Below, in pieces: positions 18,845 through 27,115 of a DNA stretch of 64,000 bases; positions within the stretch are counted from its first letter, which is position 1; the number at the start of each line of letters is the position of its first letter. Origin of the DNA: Zobellia uliginosa. GTDB taxonomy: Bacteria; Bacteroidota; Bacteroidia; Flavobacteriales; Flavobacteriaceae. A program made the position numbers and the translations under genes. The notes beneath the pieces are model-generated. The model saw only the letters and a list, made by a program, of their open reading frames with translations. It was not told the DNA's origin and did no database searches. The stretch lies in assembly GCF_900156625.1 (NCBI RefSeq), contig NZ_FTOB01000002.1, positions 304,275-368,274 on the forward strand, written 5' to 3'.

Positions 18845-21800
18845 TCAAAGCAGGGGCTCCTTCTTAGGGTTGTCTTGTTGACGCCGTGAGGCCTGATATT
18901 CCTTAGGAAGTTCCCCGTATACCTTTTTAAAACATTTGGTAAAATACGAAGCCGTATTGAATCCTGACATGTATAGGATTTCTTTAACGGTCAGATCAGT
19001 GGTCTCCAATAACTGTTTCGCCCTTTTAAGCCTGAATCTTCTGATAAATTCCCCAGTCGATAGTCCGGTATATTCCTTGAACTTATTGTAAACGGCACTT
19101 CGGCTCATAGAAAGTGCGCTAGTGAGCGATTCTGCATTGAATTCGGCGTCCATTATATTCATTTCGAGCAGTTCTATAACACGGTTCAAGAATTCTTGGT
19201 CGGGTGATGTAACCATTATCTCACTTGGCGACAGCGAAACTTCACGTTGCATATAGTTTCTCAACTCCCTGCGGTACTTGAGAATGTTGTTTAGTTTTAC
19301 CTCTAAATGCTCAAGGTTGAAAGGCTTGGTCAGGTAATCGTCTACGCCTAGTTTTAGCCCTTCGAGCTGGCTCTTGTCGTCAGATTTTGCCGATAGGAAA
19401 ATAATGGGAATATGATTGTATTCCATCTCCTTTTTTAGTGCTTTGGCAAATGATATACCGTCCATTTTGGGCATCATAATATCACTGATAATAATATTGG
19501 GCGTGTGCTCCTTTAAAATTTCCAAGGCTTTATGGCCATTTTCAGCTTCTAAGATTTCGTATTTTTTATAAAGGCCACTTTTGATGAAGGTCCTCAGGTC
19601 TGTATTATCTTCAACGACCAATATTACGGGTTTTTTGTCCGTTGTGGTAATTTCGTCCTCCTCGGTTTCAAAACTAACTTCCTTTAAGTGGTCTAAGTTA
19701 GGGTGTACCATGGCCTTGGTCGATTCTGAGCCAATAATCTTATCGTCTTTGTAAAAATCGAATTTTTTAGGGAGGAAGAAGATAAAGTTGGCCCCTTTTT
19801 TCGTTCCTTTTTCCACTATAATCTCACCGTGGTGACGTTGTACAAGGCTTTTTGTGAGGGCAAGGCCAATACCCATGCCGTAGGTATTCCTATTTTCGGC
19901 GCTATCGTCATTAAAGAAACGGTCGAATATTTTTTCGAGACTGGAGGAGGAGATTCCGTTTCCGTTATCGCGAACCTCTATCTTAACGAATTCTTCCTTT
20001 GTGGTACCTACATATTTTGAAATGTTGCCGACCACTATGGAAATCTCACCACCATCGGGCGTAAACTTGAATGCATTGGATAGCAGGTTGTTCATGACTT
20101 TTTCCAAGGCATCTGGACTAAACCAGGTAATCAGTTCCTCCGTATCGCTGATAAGTGAGAATTGGATCGAACGGTTGGTCGCCAAAAAATCGAAAGAGGC
20201 TTTGATTTCCCTTATGTTCTGTAAAATATTGAAGTACCCCACTTCAAGAACCATCTTTTTTTGTTCGATTTTTTGAAAATCAAGAAGCTGGTTGACCAGC
20301 CGTAAGAGCAGGGATGAGTTTTTTTGCATGAGCCTGTATTGGTTCAGACGTTCTTTAGGCTCCATAATGTCGTTGTTTTTTTCAAGAAACTGCAAGGGGC
20401 CGTTGATCAACGAAAGTGGGGTTCTGAACTCGTGTGAGACATTGGTGAAGAATTCCAGTTTCATTTGGTTGAGTTCATGGGCCTTTTGTTTGGTAAGATG
20501 GTCCATGGTGAGTTGGTGTTTCTCCTCGATTCGAATCAGGGTAAATTTACCAAAGGCATAGAGTAATAAAATGACCAAGAGGGTATAAAGGGCATAGGCC
20601 CACGGGGTTTTCCAAAAAGGAGGGGTAATGGTTATCTGTAGCACATCGGGTTCTTGGTTCCAGAATCCGTCGCTATTGGCGGCCTTTACCTCAAAATAAT
20701 AGGTGCCCGGGGCCAAGTTGGTATAGGTAACCAGGTTTCTATTGCTCGGGCTCTCTGACCAATCGTCTTGAAAGCCCCTCAAGCGATATTGATATTGGTT
20801 TTTGTTCGGCGACGAAAAGTGAAGGGCCGAAAAACCTAACGATATGTTGTTTTCATTATACCGAAGTTTAAGTTTGTCAGAGGTCAGAATGGTTTGGTCT
20901 ATAATTTCCTTACCTTCTATTTTTCTATTGGGGGTCAGCTGCTTGTTGTTCAAAAAAAATCGGTCTATGTGTACATCGGGCGGAATGATATTTTGTTTGA
21001 TGTTCTCCGGATAAAACGTACTAATACCGTTGACACCGCCAAAAATCAGTTCGCCATCGGACCTTTTTAATGATGCCAGTTCATTAAATTCATTGCCCTG
21101 AAGGCCGTCTTTGCTGTCATAGTTTTTGAAGGTTTCCTTGATGGGGTCGAATTTAGAGATGCCGCTGTTGGTCGATATCCAGAGATTGCCCTCATGGTCT
21201 TCTTCAATGCTTTTAATGACATTGTTGGGGAGGCCATCGGCCTCGGTATAGGTTTTAAAATATTCCTTACCGCTAGCTTCATCTTTAATGTACCGGTTGA
21301 GCCCTCCACCTAGGGTTCCGATCCATATGATTCCTTTTGAACTCTCATAAATCGGCAAGATATAGTTGTGGCTTATACCAATGGAATCATTTTCGACTCG
21401 CTTATAAGAAACAAATTGGGGGGCGTCGGACAACAGTTGGTCGGCAGATAGTTTGTTCAAGCCTTTACCGGTACCCACCCATAGATTACCCTTACTATCT
21501 TCTACGATGTTTCTGATAATGTTACTGGAAATATTATGGCTACTGTCAAAATTTTTTAAAACTGGGTCTGAGGCAGACTTGGCCCGAAAGAGACCTTTGT
21601 TGTAGGTTCCGTACCAAACTTGCCCGAACCTATCGGTACACATGCTGAACACCGTGGCATTTGTTTTGTGACTGATTTTTAGCTTGGGGCTTTTTTCAGG
21701 GATGGTGATGTCTATTTGATATACCCCTTTGAAACCTGAGTTGCCCAATTCCAATATTTTTCGATTACCAATTTGAACCTCGTTCATACAAAGGGCCGAA

Positions 21801-23077
21801 CTCACTTCGCTTATTTGACGGAAATTAGAGAAAGTACCATCATTATCCTCCTTCAGAAGCATGTTTAATCCTCCTCGCGTGCCGAACCAAAGCGTACCGT
21901 TGCTGTCTTCGTAAATCGATTTTATAATATTGTTGCTTAGGGTCCCTTCCCGTAAATTGCCGACATAATGGTTGAACTGTTTACCGTTAAGGTCCAATTT
22001 ATTGATGCCGGTACCAAAGGTTCCGGCCCAGAGTACCCCTGTTTTGTCAATAAGCAATGACCGGATATAGTTGGAACTCAGGCTTGATGGGTTTTCAAAG
22101 CTGTTTTTATAATGCTTTTTCAACAAAAGGGTGTCGGATTTCAGCCAAAATTGGAATAGACCGTGTTTTGTTCCTCCCCATAGTCTGTTCTTGGCATCGA
22201 CAACCATTTTCACTAAGTTGTGGTCCGCTATTTTTTTAAGCTGTGCATCGTTCGGCCCCTCGGGCTCGATTTGGGTGTAGACCCCGTTCGCTGTAGCAAA
22301 GACCATCTGTCCGGAAGGACTTTGGGCAATACTTCGCGCTGGAAAGACATTTTTAAAGGCCTTAATGAGCTGAGGCCGTGGTGCCCGGTCTTGAGGTCTT
22401 GTTTTATAAATACCCGTAGCACTGCCCAACCAAACCGCACCGTCACGGTCTTTGAACAAAGAGGTGGGCACGGTTTTGAATATGGCTTGATTGTCGGATA
22501 AAGGTGAATTGAAAGCCAAATTTCTATGATCGGCCGAAGTCTGTGCCACTTGCAGGCCCTTGTCCGTTCCGACCCAAAGCCTATTTTTATTATCGACGAC
22601 CATATGCTTTATAAAGTCGGAAGCAAGCCCGCTATCGTCTTTCCCACCGGCCATATATGTATAGAACTTTCCGGTCTGCCGTTCATAGAGGTTAATGCCG
22701 TAACCGACCGTTCCGATCCATAGATTTCCTAAGGTGTCTTCTGCAATGGTACTGATTAAATTCCCGCTTATGGCGTATTCGTTGTTAAGTGAGGGTTTGA
22801 ATTTTTTGAAAGTGCGTCCATCGTATCGGTTCAGCCCATCGTCGGTACCGATCCAGATATATCCGTAAACATCTTGGTGAAGGGCGAGAACATCGTTTTG
22901 AGAGAGCCCGTCATTGCTGTTCAAGTGTTGAAAATAGGTTTCCGTCTGGGCAGTGGCGAACAATGAAATTAAGGAAAGGAACACGATAAGGGCTCTTTTG
23001 ATATTGCCTGGGCCAGACGGTTGCGATTTTAAAAATGTACCTGAGGTATGGATATTTATTTTTTTTGTTGGATGCAT
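18845..23077 (-). CDS. Hybrid two-component sensor-regulator (HTCS), AraC output
   Basis: A 1410-residue single-chain regulator that senses a specific oligosaccharide in the periplasm and activates carbohydrate genes. A signal/anchor (ALIVFLSLISLFATAQ) precedes about 14 Reg_prop propeller repeats (about 50-740; GYIWIGTDDGLNRYDG, GNLWIGT, GTLWFGTRGGLN). A Y_Y_Y domain follows (about 750-815), then a membrane helix (YALYTLLVILLLYAFG). The histidine-kinase core has FFTNVSHEFRTPLSLINGP and the HATPase motifs NNLLSNAFKFTPDGG and GMGIGLALTKSLV. The receiver has IISDIMMPKMDGI and the C-terminus is an AraC HTH (LYMSGFNTASYFTKCFKK). All catalytic boxes are intact. It diverges from the first sulfatase gene, so the sulfatase/SusC blocks are its likely targets. 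Confidence 0.95.
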   Translation of the reverse strand: MHPTKKINIHTSGTFLKSQPSGPGNIKRALIVFLSLISLFATAQTETYFQHLNSNDGLSQNDVLALHQDVYGYIWIGTDDGLNRYDGRTFKKFKPSLNNEYAISGNLISTIAEDTLGNLWIGTVGYGINLYERQTGKFYTYMAGGKDDSGLASDFIKHMVVDNKNRLWVGTDKGLQVAQTSADHRNLAFNSPLSDNQAIFKTVPTSLFKDRDGAVWLGSATGIYKTRPQDRAPRPQLIKAFKNVFPARSIAQSPSGQMVFATANGVYTQIEPEGPNDAQLKKIADHNLVKMVVDAKNRLWGGTKHGLFQFWLKSDTLLLKKHYKNSFENPSSLSSNYIRSLLIDKTGVLWAGTFGTGINKLDLNGKQFNHYVGNLREGTLSNNIIKSIYEDSNGTLWFGTRGGLNMLLKEDNDGTFSNFRQISEVSSALCMNEVQIGNRKILELGNSGFKGVYQIDITIPEKSPKLKISHKTNATVFSMCTDRFGQVWYGTYNKGLFRAKSASDPVLKNFDSSHNISSNIIRNIVEDSKGNLWVGTGKGLNKLSADQLLSDAPQFVSYKRVENDSIGISHNYILPIYESSKGIIWIGTLGGGLNRYIKDEASGKEYFKTYTEADGLPNNVIKSIEEDHEGNLWISTNSGISKFDPIKETFKNYDSKDGLQGNEFNELASLKRSDGELIFGGVNGISTFYPENIKQNIIPPDVHIDRFFLNNKQLTPNRKIEGKEIIDQTILTSDKLKLRYNENNISLGFSALHFSSPNKNQYQYRLRGFQDDWSESPSNRNLVTYTNLAPGTYYFEVKAANSDGFWNQEPDVLQITITPPFWKTPWAYALYTLLVILLLYAFGKFTLIRIEEKHQLTMDHLTKQKAHELNQMKLEFFTNVSHEFRTPLSLINGPLQFLEKNNDIMEPKERLNQYRLMQKNSSLLLRLVNQLLDFQKIEQKKMVLEVGYFNILQNIREIKASFDFLATNRSIQFSLISDTEELITWFSPDALEKVMNNLLSNAFKFTPDGGEISIVVGNISKYVGTTKEEFVKIEVRDNGNGISSSSLEKIFDRFFNDDSAENRNTYGMGIGLALTKSLVQRHHGEIIVEKGTKKGANFIFFLPKKFDFYKDDKIIGSESTKAMVHPNLDHLKEVSFETEEDEITTTDKKPVILVVEDNTDLRTFIKSGLYKKYEILEAENGHKALEILKEHTPNIIISDIMMPKMDGISFAKALKKEMEYNHIPIIFLSAKSDDKSQLEGLKLGVDDYLTKPFNLEHLEVKLNNILKYRRELRNYMQREVSLSPSEIMVTSPDQEFLNRVIELLEMNIMDAEFNAESLTSALSMSRSAVYNKFKEYTGLSTGEFIRRFRLKRAKQLLETTDLTVKEILYMSGFNTASYFTKCFKKVYGELPKEYQASRRQQDNPKKEPLL

Positions 23078-23446
23078 TCTTTCCTTATTGGTGCCAAAAG
23101 GATTCTTTATTTGAGGTGCTCAAACAATAAGTAACGAATAAATTTAATCGAACCCATCTATTTTGCCAGCTTTTATCCTTAAAAAAATCAAAAGTGTTAT
23201 GGTTTTAAACATTTGTTTCGATCCCTACGATCGAAAATAACCTGTAGGGAAGAACAAATGAATTAAAAGGAGAGGGGATTATCTGCTGTTTAGGGTAAAA
23301 CAACTCTACGATTTCTATACAAAAGACTTTTGTTCTATAATTAAGAGTGATAGTTTTATGGAATACGAAAGATTAATGACATTTTTGGAGAAGGGTTAAA
23401 GCACGTCATTTTTAAATTCGATTCTTATTTCAAATATAAAAAACAT
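23078..23446. promoter_or_regulatory. Divergent region between HTCS and sulfatase operon
   Basis: 369 bp, A/T-rich, with no gene that I can support. It should hold both promoters. I did not see a TTGTCAA motif of the kind found before the first two susC genes, and no strong hairpin. Confidence 0.5.
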
Positions 23447-25315
23447 ATGAAGTTACACCTTGTATTTCCCGTACTTGCCATATTACTTAATCTGTGCTGT
23501 AAGGAGGAAGAAAAAGTCGATCAAAAACCACCGAATATTGTCTGGATCGTTTCGGAGGATAATTCAAAACACTATTTGAAGTTGTTTGATGCTAACGGAA
23601 TAGAGACGCCTAATATCGAAGCCTTGGCAGAACATGGTATACAATTCGATCGTGCGTTTTCGAACGCCCCCGTTTGCAGTGTGGCACGGTCTACTATCAT
23701 ATCGGGTTGCTATGCACCTAGAATCGGTGCACAGTTCCATAGGCGTTCAAAATTGGTGCCTATGCCCGATAGCTTACGAATGTTTCCGGCCTATCTCCGT
23801 GATGCAGGCTATTATACGGCCAATAATAGCAAGGAAGACTACAACCTTGTAAAAAGTGATGATGCTTGGGACGAATCGTCAGGAAAGGCCACATGGAAAA
23901 AACGCAAGGGAGACCAGCCCTTTTTTTATGTACATAATATAGGGACTACCCATGAATCGCGGGTACACTTTCCGGAAAGCGATATGGAAAATGTACCGAC
24001 CATCGCCCAAGGCGAAAAATTTAAGGTGCAGCCGAATCATCCTGATACTGAGCTTTTCCATTATACGAACGCACGTTATCGCGATAAAATTAAGGAAATG
24101 GACGGTCAGTTGGGAGAAGTGGTCAAGGCTCTTGAAGCAGATGGTCTCTTGGAAGACACCTTCATTTTCTATTACGGAGACCATGGCGGGGTATTGCCGG
24201 GCAGTAAAGGCTATCTCTATGAAACTGGATTACACGTGCCTATGGTGGTTCGTATTCCCGAGAACTATAAAGATTGGGTCGACTTAAAAATAGGGAGTAA
24301 AACCGATCGTTTCGTCAGCTTTATTGATTTGGCGCCAACGGTACTGAACTTGGCGGGCGTTCAAATACCCGAACAAATAGACGGCAAACCGATTTTGGGA
24401 AATGGGGTAGACACAAAACAACTAAATCAAGAAAATGTCACTTATGGATATGCCGATCGGTTCGATGAAAAATACGATATGGTACGCTCGCTGCGCAAGG
24501 GTAAATACAAGTATATAAGAAATTATCAGCCCTTTAATTTTGATGGTTTGATGAATGAGTATCGTTATAAACAGGCGGCTTACGGCGAATGGGAGAGAAT
24601 GTACGAAGAGGGAAAGTTAAACGGGCAACAGTCCGCTTTTTTCAAATCGCGGACCCCAGAAATGCTCTACGATGTAGAAGGCGACCCTTATGAAACCGTC
24701 AATTTGGCCGGTGACCCTAAATTTGAAGCCAAGCTACAAGAAATGCGCGGTCTACTGAACGACTGGGTCGAAGGTATGCCCGACCTGTCGTTTTATCCTG
24801 AATTTTATTTGATAGAAAACGCCTTTGATGCGCCCGTAGAATTTGGGAGGGCACATCAAAAAGAGATTCAAGCGTATATAGCAACGGCCAACTTAATGTT
24901 GGAAGATGCAGCGGGTGTACAAGCACAATTAAAAGACTTGCTGCAATCTTCAGATCCATGGCAACGGTATTGGGCATTGATCGTCTGCAGTAGTTTCGGT
25001 GACGGCGTAAAGGCCCTTGTCCCCGATATTAAGGAAATAGCAAAAAATGATGGGCAAGCGGTCAATAGGGTAAGGGCTGCGGAGTTTCTGGGAATAACGA
25101 AAAGCGGCAATCCGGTTCCTATTATGCTAGAGGCACTTTATTCGGCCCAATACGAGACCGAAGCCCTACTGATCTTAAACTCCATTGTGCTTTTGGGATC
25201 ACATGACTACGGATATAACTTCCCAATTGACGAGAGTAAGATTTCCCCTGATTTCAGGAAAAAGAAATCGGAGGTCGTCCGCCGATTGAATTTTTTGAAA
25301 ACCCAATTACGCTAA
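23447..25315 (+). CDS. S1-family formylglycine sulfatase with C-terminal helical domain
   Basis: A 622-residue lipoprotein or secreted sulfatase that removes ester sulfate from an algal glycan. The N-terminus ends in LLNLCCKEEEK, a lipobox-like signal. PNIVWIVSEDNSKHYLKLF begins the alkaline-phosphatase-like fold with metal-binding Asp. The maturation motif is Cys77-Ser-Val-Ala-Arg (PVCSVARSTIISG); Val occupies the position that is usually Pro or Ala. YYGDHGGVLPGSKG supplies the second metal cluster. After about residue 460 a helical, HEAT-like tail follows (LLQSSDPWQRYWALIVCSSF). It is the first gene of a two-sulfatase operon, 3 bp before the next gene. The S1 family is sure; subfamily and position specificity are not. 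Confidence 0.9.
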   Translation: MKLHLVFPVLAILLNLCCKEEEKVDQKPPNIVWIVSEDNSKHYLKLFDANGIETPNIEALAEHGIQFDRAFSNAPVCSVARSTIISGCYAPRIGAQFHRRSKLVPMPDSLRMFPAYLRDAGYYTANNSKEDYNLVKSDDAWDESSGKATWKKRKGDQPFFYVHNIGTTHESRVHFPESDMENVPTIAQGEKFKVQPNHPDTELFHYTNARYRDKIKEMDGQLGEVVKALEADGLLEDTFIFYYGDHGGVLPGSKGYLYETGLHVPMVVRIPENYKDWVDLKIGSKTDRFVSFIDLAPTVLNLAGVQIPEQIDGKPILGNGVDTKQLNQENVTYGYADRFDEKYDMVRSLRKGKYKYIRNYQPFNFDGLMNEYRYKQAAYGEWERMYEEGKLNGQQSAFFKSRTPEMLYDVEGDPYETVNLAGDPKFEAKLQEMRGLLNDWVEGMPDLSFYPEFYLIENAFDAPVEFGRAHQKEIQAYIATANLMLEDAAGVQAQLKDLLQSSDPWQRYWALIVCSSFGDGVKALVPDIKEIAKNDGQAVNRVRAAEFLGITKSGNPVPIMLEALYSAQYETEALLILNSIVLLGSHDYGYNFPIDESKISPDFRKKKSEVVRRLNFLKTQLR

Positions 25316-25318
25316 TCT

Positions 25319-26827
25319 ATGGGGTATTGTACATTCGTTATAAAACAAGTATTGCAGGGTAAGAATTTAACCGTTTTTTTCGTACTTATTTTACTTGCGG
25401 CAGGAACAATAGGTAGGGCGCAAAAAAAGAAAAAATCGCAAGAGCCGCTCAAGCGCCCTAATGTGATTTTGATTAATGTGGATGATTTGGGATATGGCGA
25501 TTTATCCTCTTACGGAGGCGAGCTTTTTGAAACACCCAATATTGACAGATTGGCAAAAGAAGGAGTTCGTTTTACCGATGGCTATGTATCGGCCCCGGTT
25601 TGTTCACCCAGTAGACATGGTTTGTTATCGGGCGCATATCAACAACGCTTTGGAGTGCAATGGAATCATGATACCTGGAAAATGAAGCATCGTGAAAACG
25701 AAGAGGTTGTTCCTAGGTCTCATAAGTTCATCAATCAAGCTTTTTCAGATGCGGGCTATGTTACCGCTATGGCGGGAAAAATCAACTTGCAAGGCTATCC
25801 TAAAACAACGTTTGACCATAATTATTCACTTACGGCATCGGGCTCTAATTATTTTCCGGTACCGACCGGAAAGTATTTGGGGGTAGATGATAAACCCGGG
25901 GAGAATTCTAAACCTAAAGGAGGTTGGACGCCGATGTTGTGGGGTCCTGAAAGGCCAGGGGAAGAATATCTTACAGACCGTTGTGGAAGGCAATGTATAG
26001 AGTTTATAGAAGAACATAAAGATCAACCTTTTTTCTTTTACTTGGCCTTCAATGCGCCACATACGCCACTTCAGGCTAAAAAATCGGACCTGCCTAGGGT
26101 AAGCCATATTAAGTCTGAGGTAATGAAATTGTATGCAGCTATGGTTCTTGCTATTGATGATAATGTGGGGCGTATTTTAGATTACCTCGAGAAAGAAAAA
26201 TTACGGGACAATACCATTGTTGTGTTCGTAAGTGATAACGGCCCAGCCAACCCTATTCACTTGTCGTTACCAACTTGGTGGCCCGAAGATACGCCATATC
26301 ACCTCTTAGGGCAGCGGGGGCCTCTTTCGGGGTTCAAAGGAAATATGTGGGAAGCGGGAATACGTGTGCCCTACATTATAAGTTGGCCTGCACAATTAGA
26401 GCGAGGGCTGGTCTTTAAAAAACCGGTAAGTACCCTTGATCTATATCCGACGCTATGTGCCGCGGCAGATGTCAAAATACCCGATCATACGACCTTGGAC
26501 GGGGAGAACCTTTTACCCTTTCTCAAAGGAGGATATGAAGAAGATCCCCATCAAGCATTGTTTTGGTATGCCAATAGAATGGGGGCGGCCCGTATGGGAA
26601 AATGGAAATTCTTGGTAGAGGATAATAAGCATTATTTATTTGACCTAGAAAATGATATAGCCGAAACTACCGATGTCAGCAGGAAGAATCCAGTGGTGAT
26701 GCAAACTATTTTTGAAGCCTATATTAATTTTAGGAACGAGATGCCGGCCATGCGTAACCCATTTTTAAGACCTTTGGACCTACCTTCGTCAGATGTGACC
26801 GATTTACCCGTTGTGGAAGGGGAATAA
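25319..26827 (+). CDS. S1-family formylglycine sulfatase
   Basis: A 502-residue sulfatase. A hydrophobic N-terminal segment (LTVFFVLILLAAGTIGRAQ) is preceded by about 17 residues, so the true start may be internal. PNVILINVDDLGYGDLSSYG contains the metal-binding aspartate pair. The maturation motif Cys95-Ser-Pro-Ser-Arg (APVCSPSRHGLLSG) is canonical. FVSDNGPANP provides the distal Asp-Asn metal ligands, and a typical AlkP-like C-terminus ends the protein. It is co-transcribed with the preceding sulfatase (3-bp gap) and is closed by the terminator at 26857. It probably acts on a sulfated galactan unit different from that of its partner. Confidence 0.92.
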   Translation: MGYCTFVIKQVLQGKNLTVFFVLILLAAGTIGRAQKKKKSQEPLKRPNVILINVDDLGYGDLSSYGGELFETPNIDRLAKEGVRFTDGYVSAPVCSPSRHGLLSGAYQQRFGVQWNHDTWKMKHRENEEVVPRSHKFINQAFSDAGYVTAMAGKINLQGYPKTTFDHNYSLTASGSNYFPVPTGKYLGVDDKPGENSKPKGGWTPMLWGPERPGEEYLTDRCGRQCIEFIEEHKDQPFFFYLAFNAPHTPLQAKKSDLPRVSHIKSEVMKLYAAMVLAIDDNVGRILDYLEKEKLRDNTIVVFVSDNGPANPIHLSLPTWWPEDTPYHLLGQRGPLSGFKGNMWEAGIRVPYIISWPAQLERGLVFKKPVSTLDLYPTLCAAADVKIPDHTTLDGENLLPFLKGGYEEDPHQALFWYANRMGAARMGKWKFLVEDNKHYLFDLENDIAETTDVSRKNPVVMQTIFEAYINFRNEMPAMRNPFLRPLDLPSSDVTDLPVVEGE

Positions 26828-26856
26828 AGAAGGGAGGGGCTTCCACAAAAAAATAG

Positions 26857-26888
26857 AGGGCTTTGCTATTTAGGCAAGGCCCTTTTTG
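26857..26888 (+). terminator. Terminator after the first sulfatase pair
   Basis: A GGGCTTTGC arm pairs with GCAAGGCCC, followed by TTTTT. It separates the sulfatase operon from the second susC leader. Confidence 0.8.
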
Positions 26889-26917
26889 TTTCTCTGTGAT
26901 CGTGAAAAGTAAATATT

Positions 26918-27001
26918 ATGGAAAAAAATCCTGAATTTTATATCTCAAGGAAAAAGAGTGTGTCGAGATCCTTGGTTTTCTATATGTCAAGCGCCGAATA
27001 A
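26918..27001 (+). CDS. Candidate 27-aa small ORF before second susC
   Basis: ATG at 26918 to TAA at 26999-27001, encoding a short basic peptide (YISRKKSVSRSLVFYMSS). It parallels the small frame in the first susC leader but shows no sequence similarity to it. There is little beyond the open frame to support it; it may well be chance. Confidence 0.15.
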   Translation: MEKNPEFYISRKKSVSRSLVFYMSSAE

Positions 27002-27095
27002 GGGCTGGTGTTTTATCTAGGATTGTCAATTTGATAAATTGTTCTAAGGATAAAAACAACTGTTGCATTTTTCTACTAGCAATATTGTCAATTTG
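26984..27095 (+). promoter_or_regulatory. TTGTCAAT repeats upstream of second susC
   Basis: The 12-mer ATTGTCAATTTG occurs twice, at 27022-27033 and 27084-27095. A related ATGTCAAGCG lies at 26984-26993 and resembles TTGTCAAGCG at 9133-9142 in the first susC leader. The downstream copy lies only about 20 bp before the susC start. Candidate shared regulator sites; binding protein inferred, not shown. Confidence 0.5.
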
Positions 27096-27115
27096 GTCGG
27101 AACAAAAAACAACAA

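Noticed and set aside
21067-21309. Second-frame open frames within the HTCS gene
   Set aside because: They are shadows of the propeller-repeat coding sequence in another frame.
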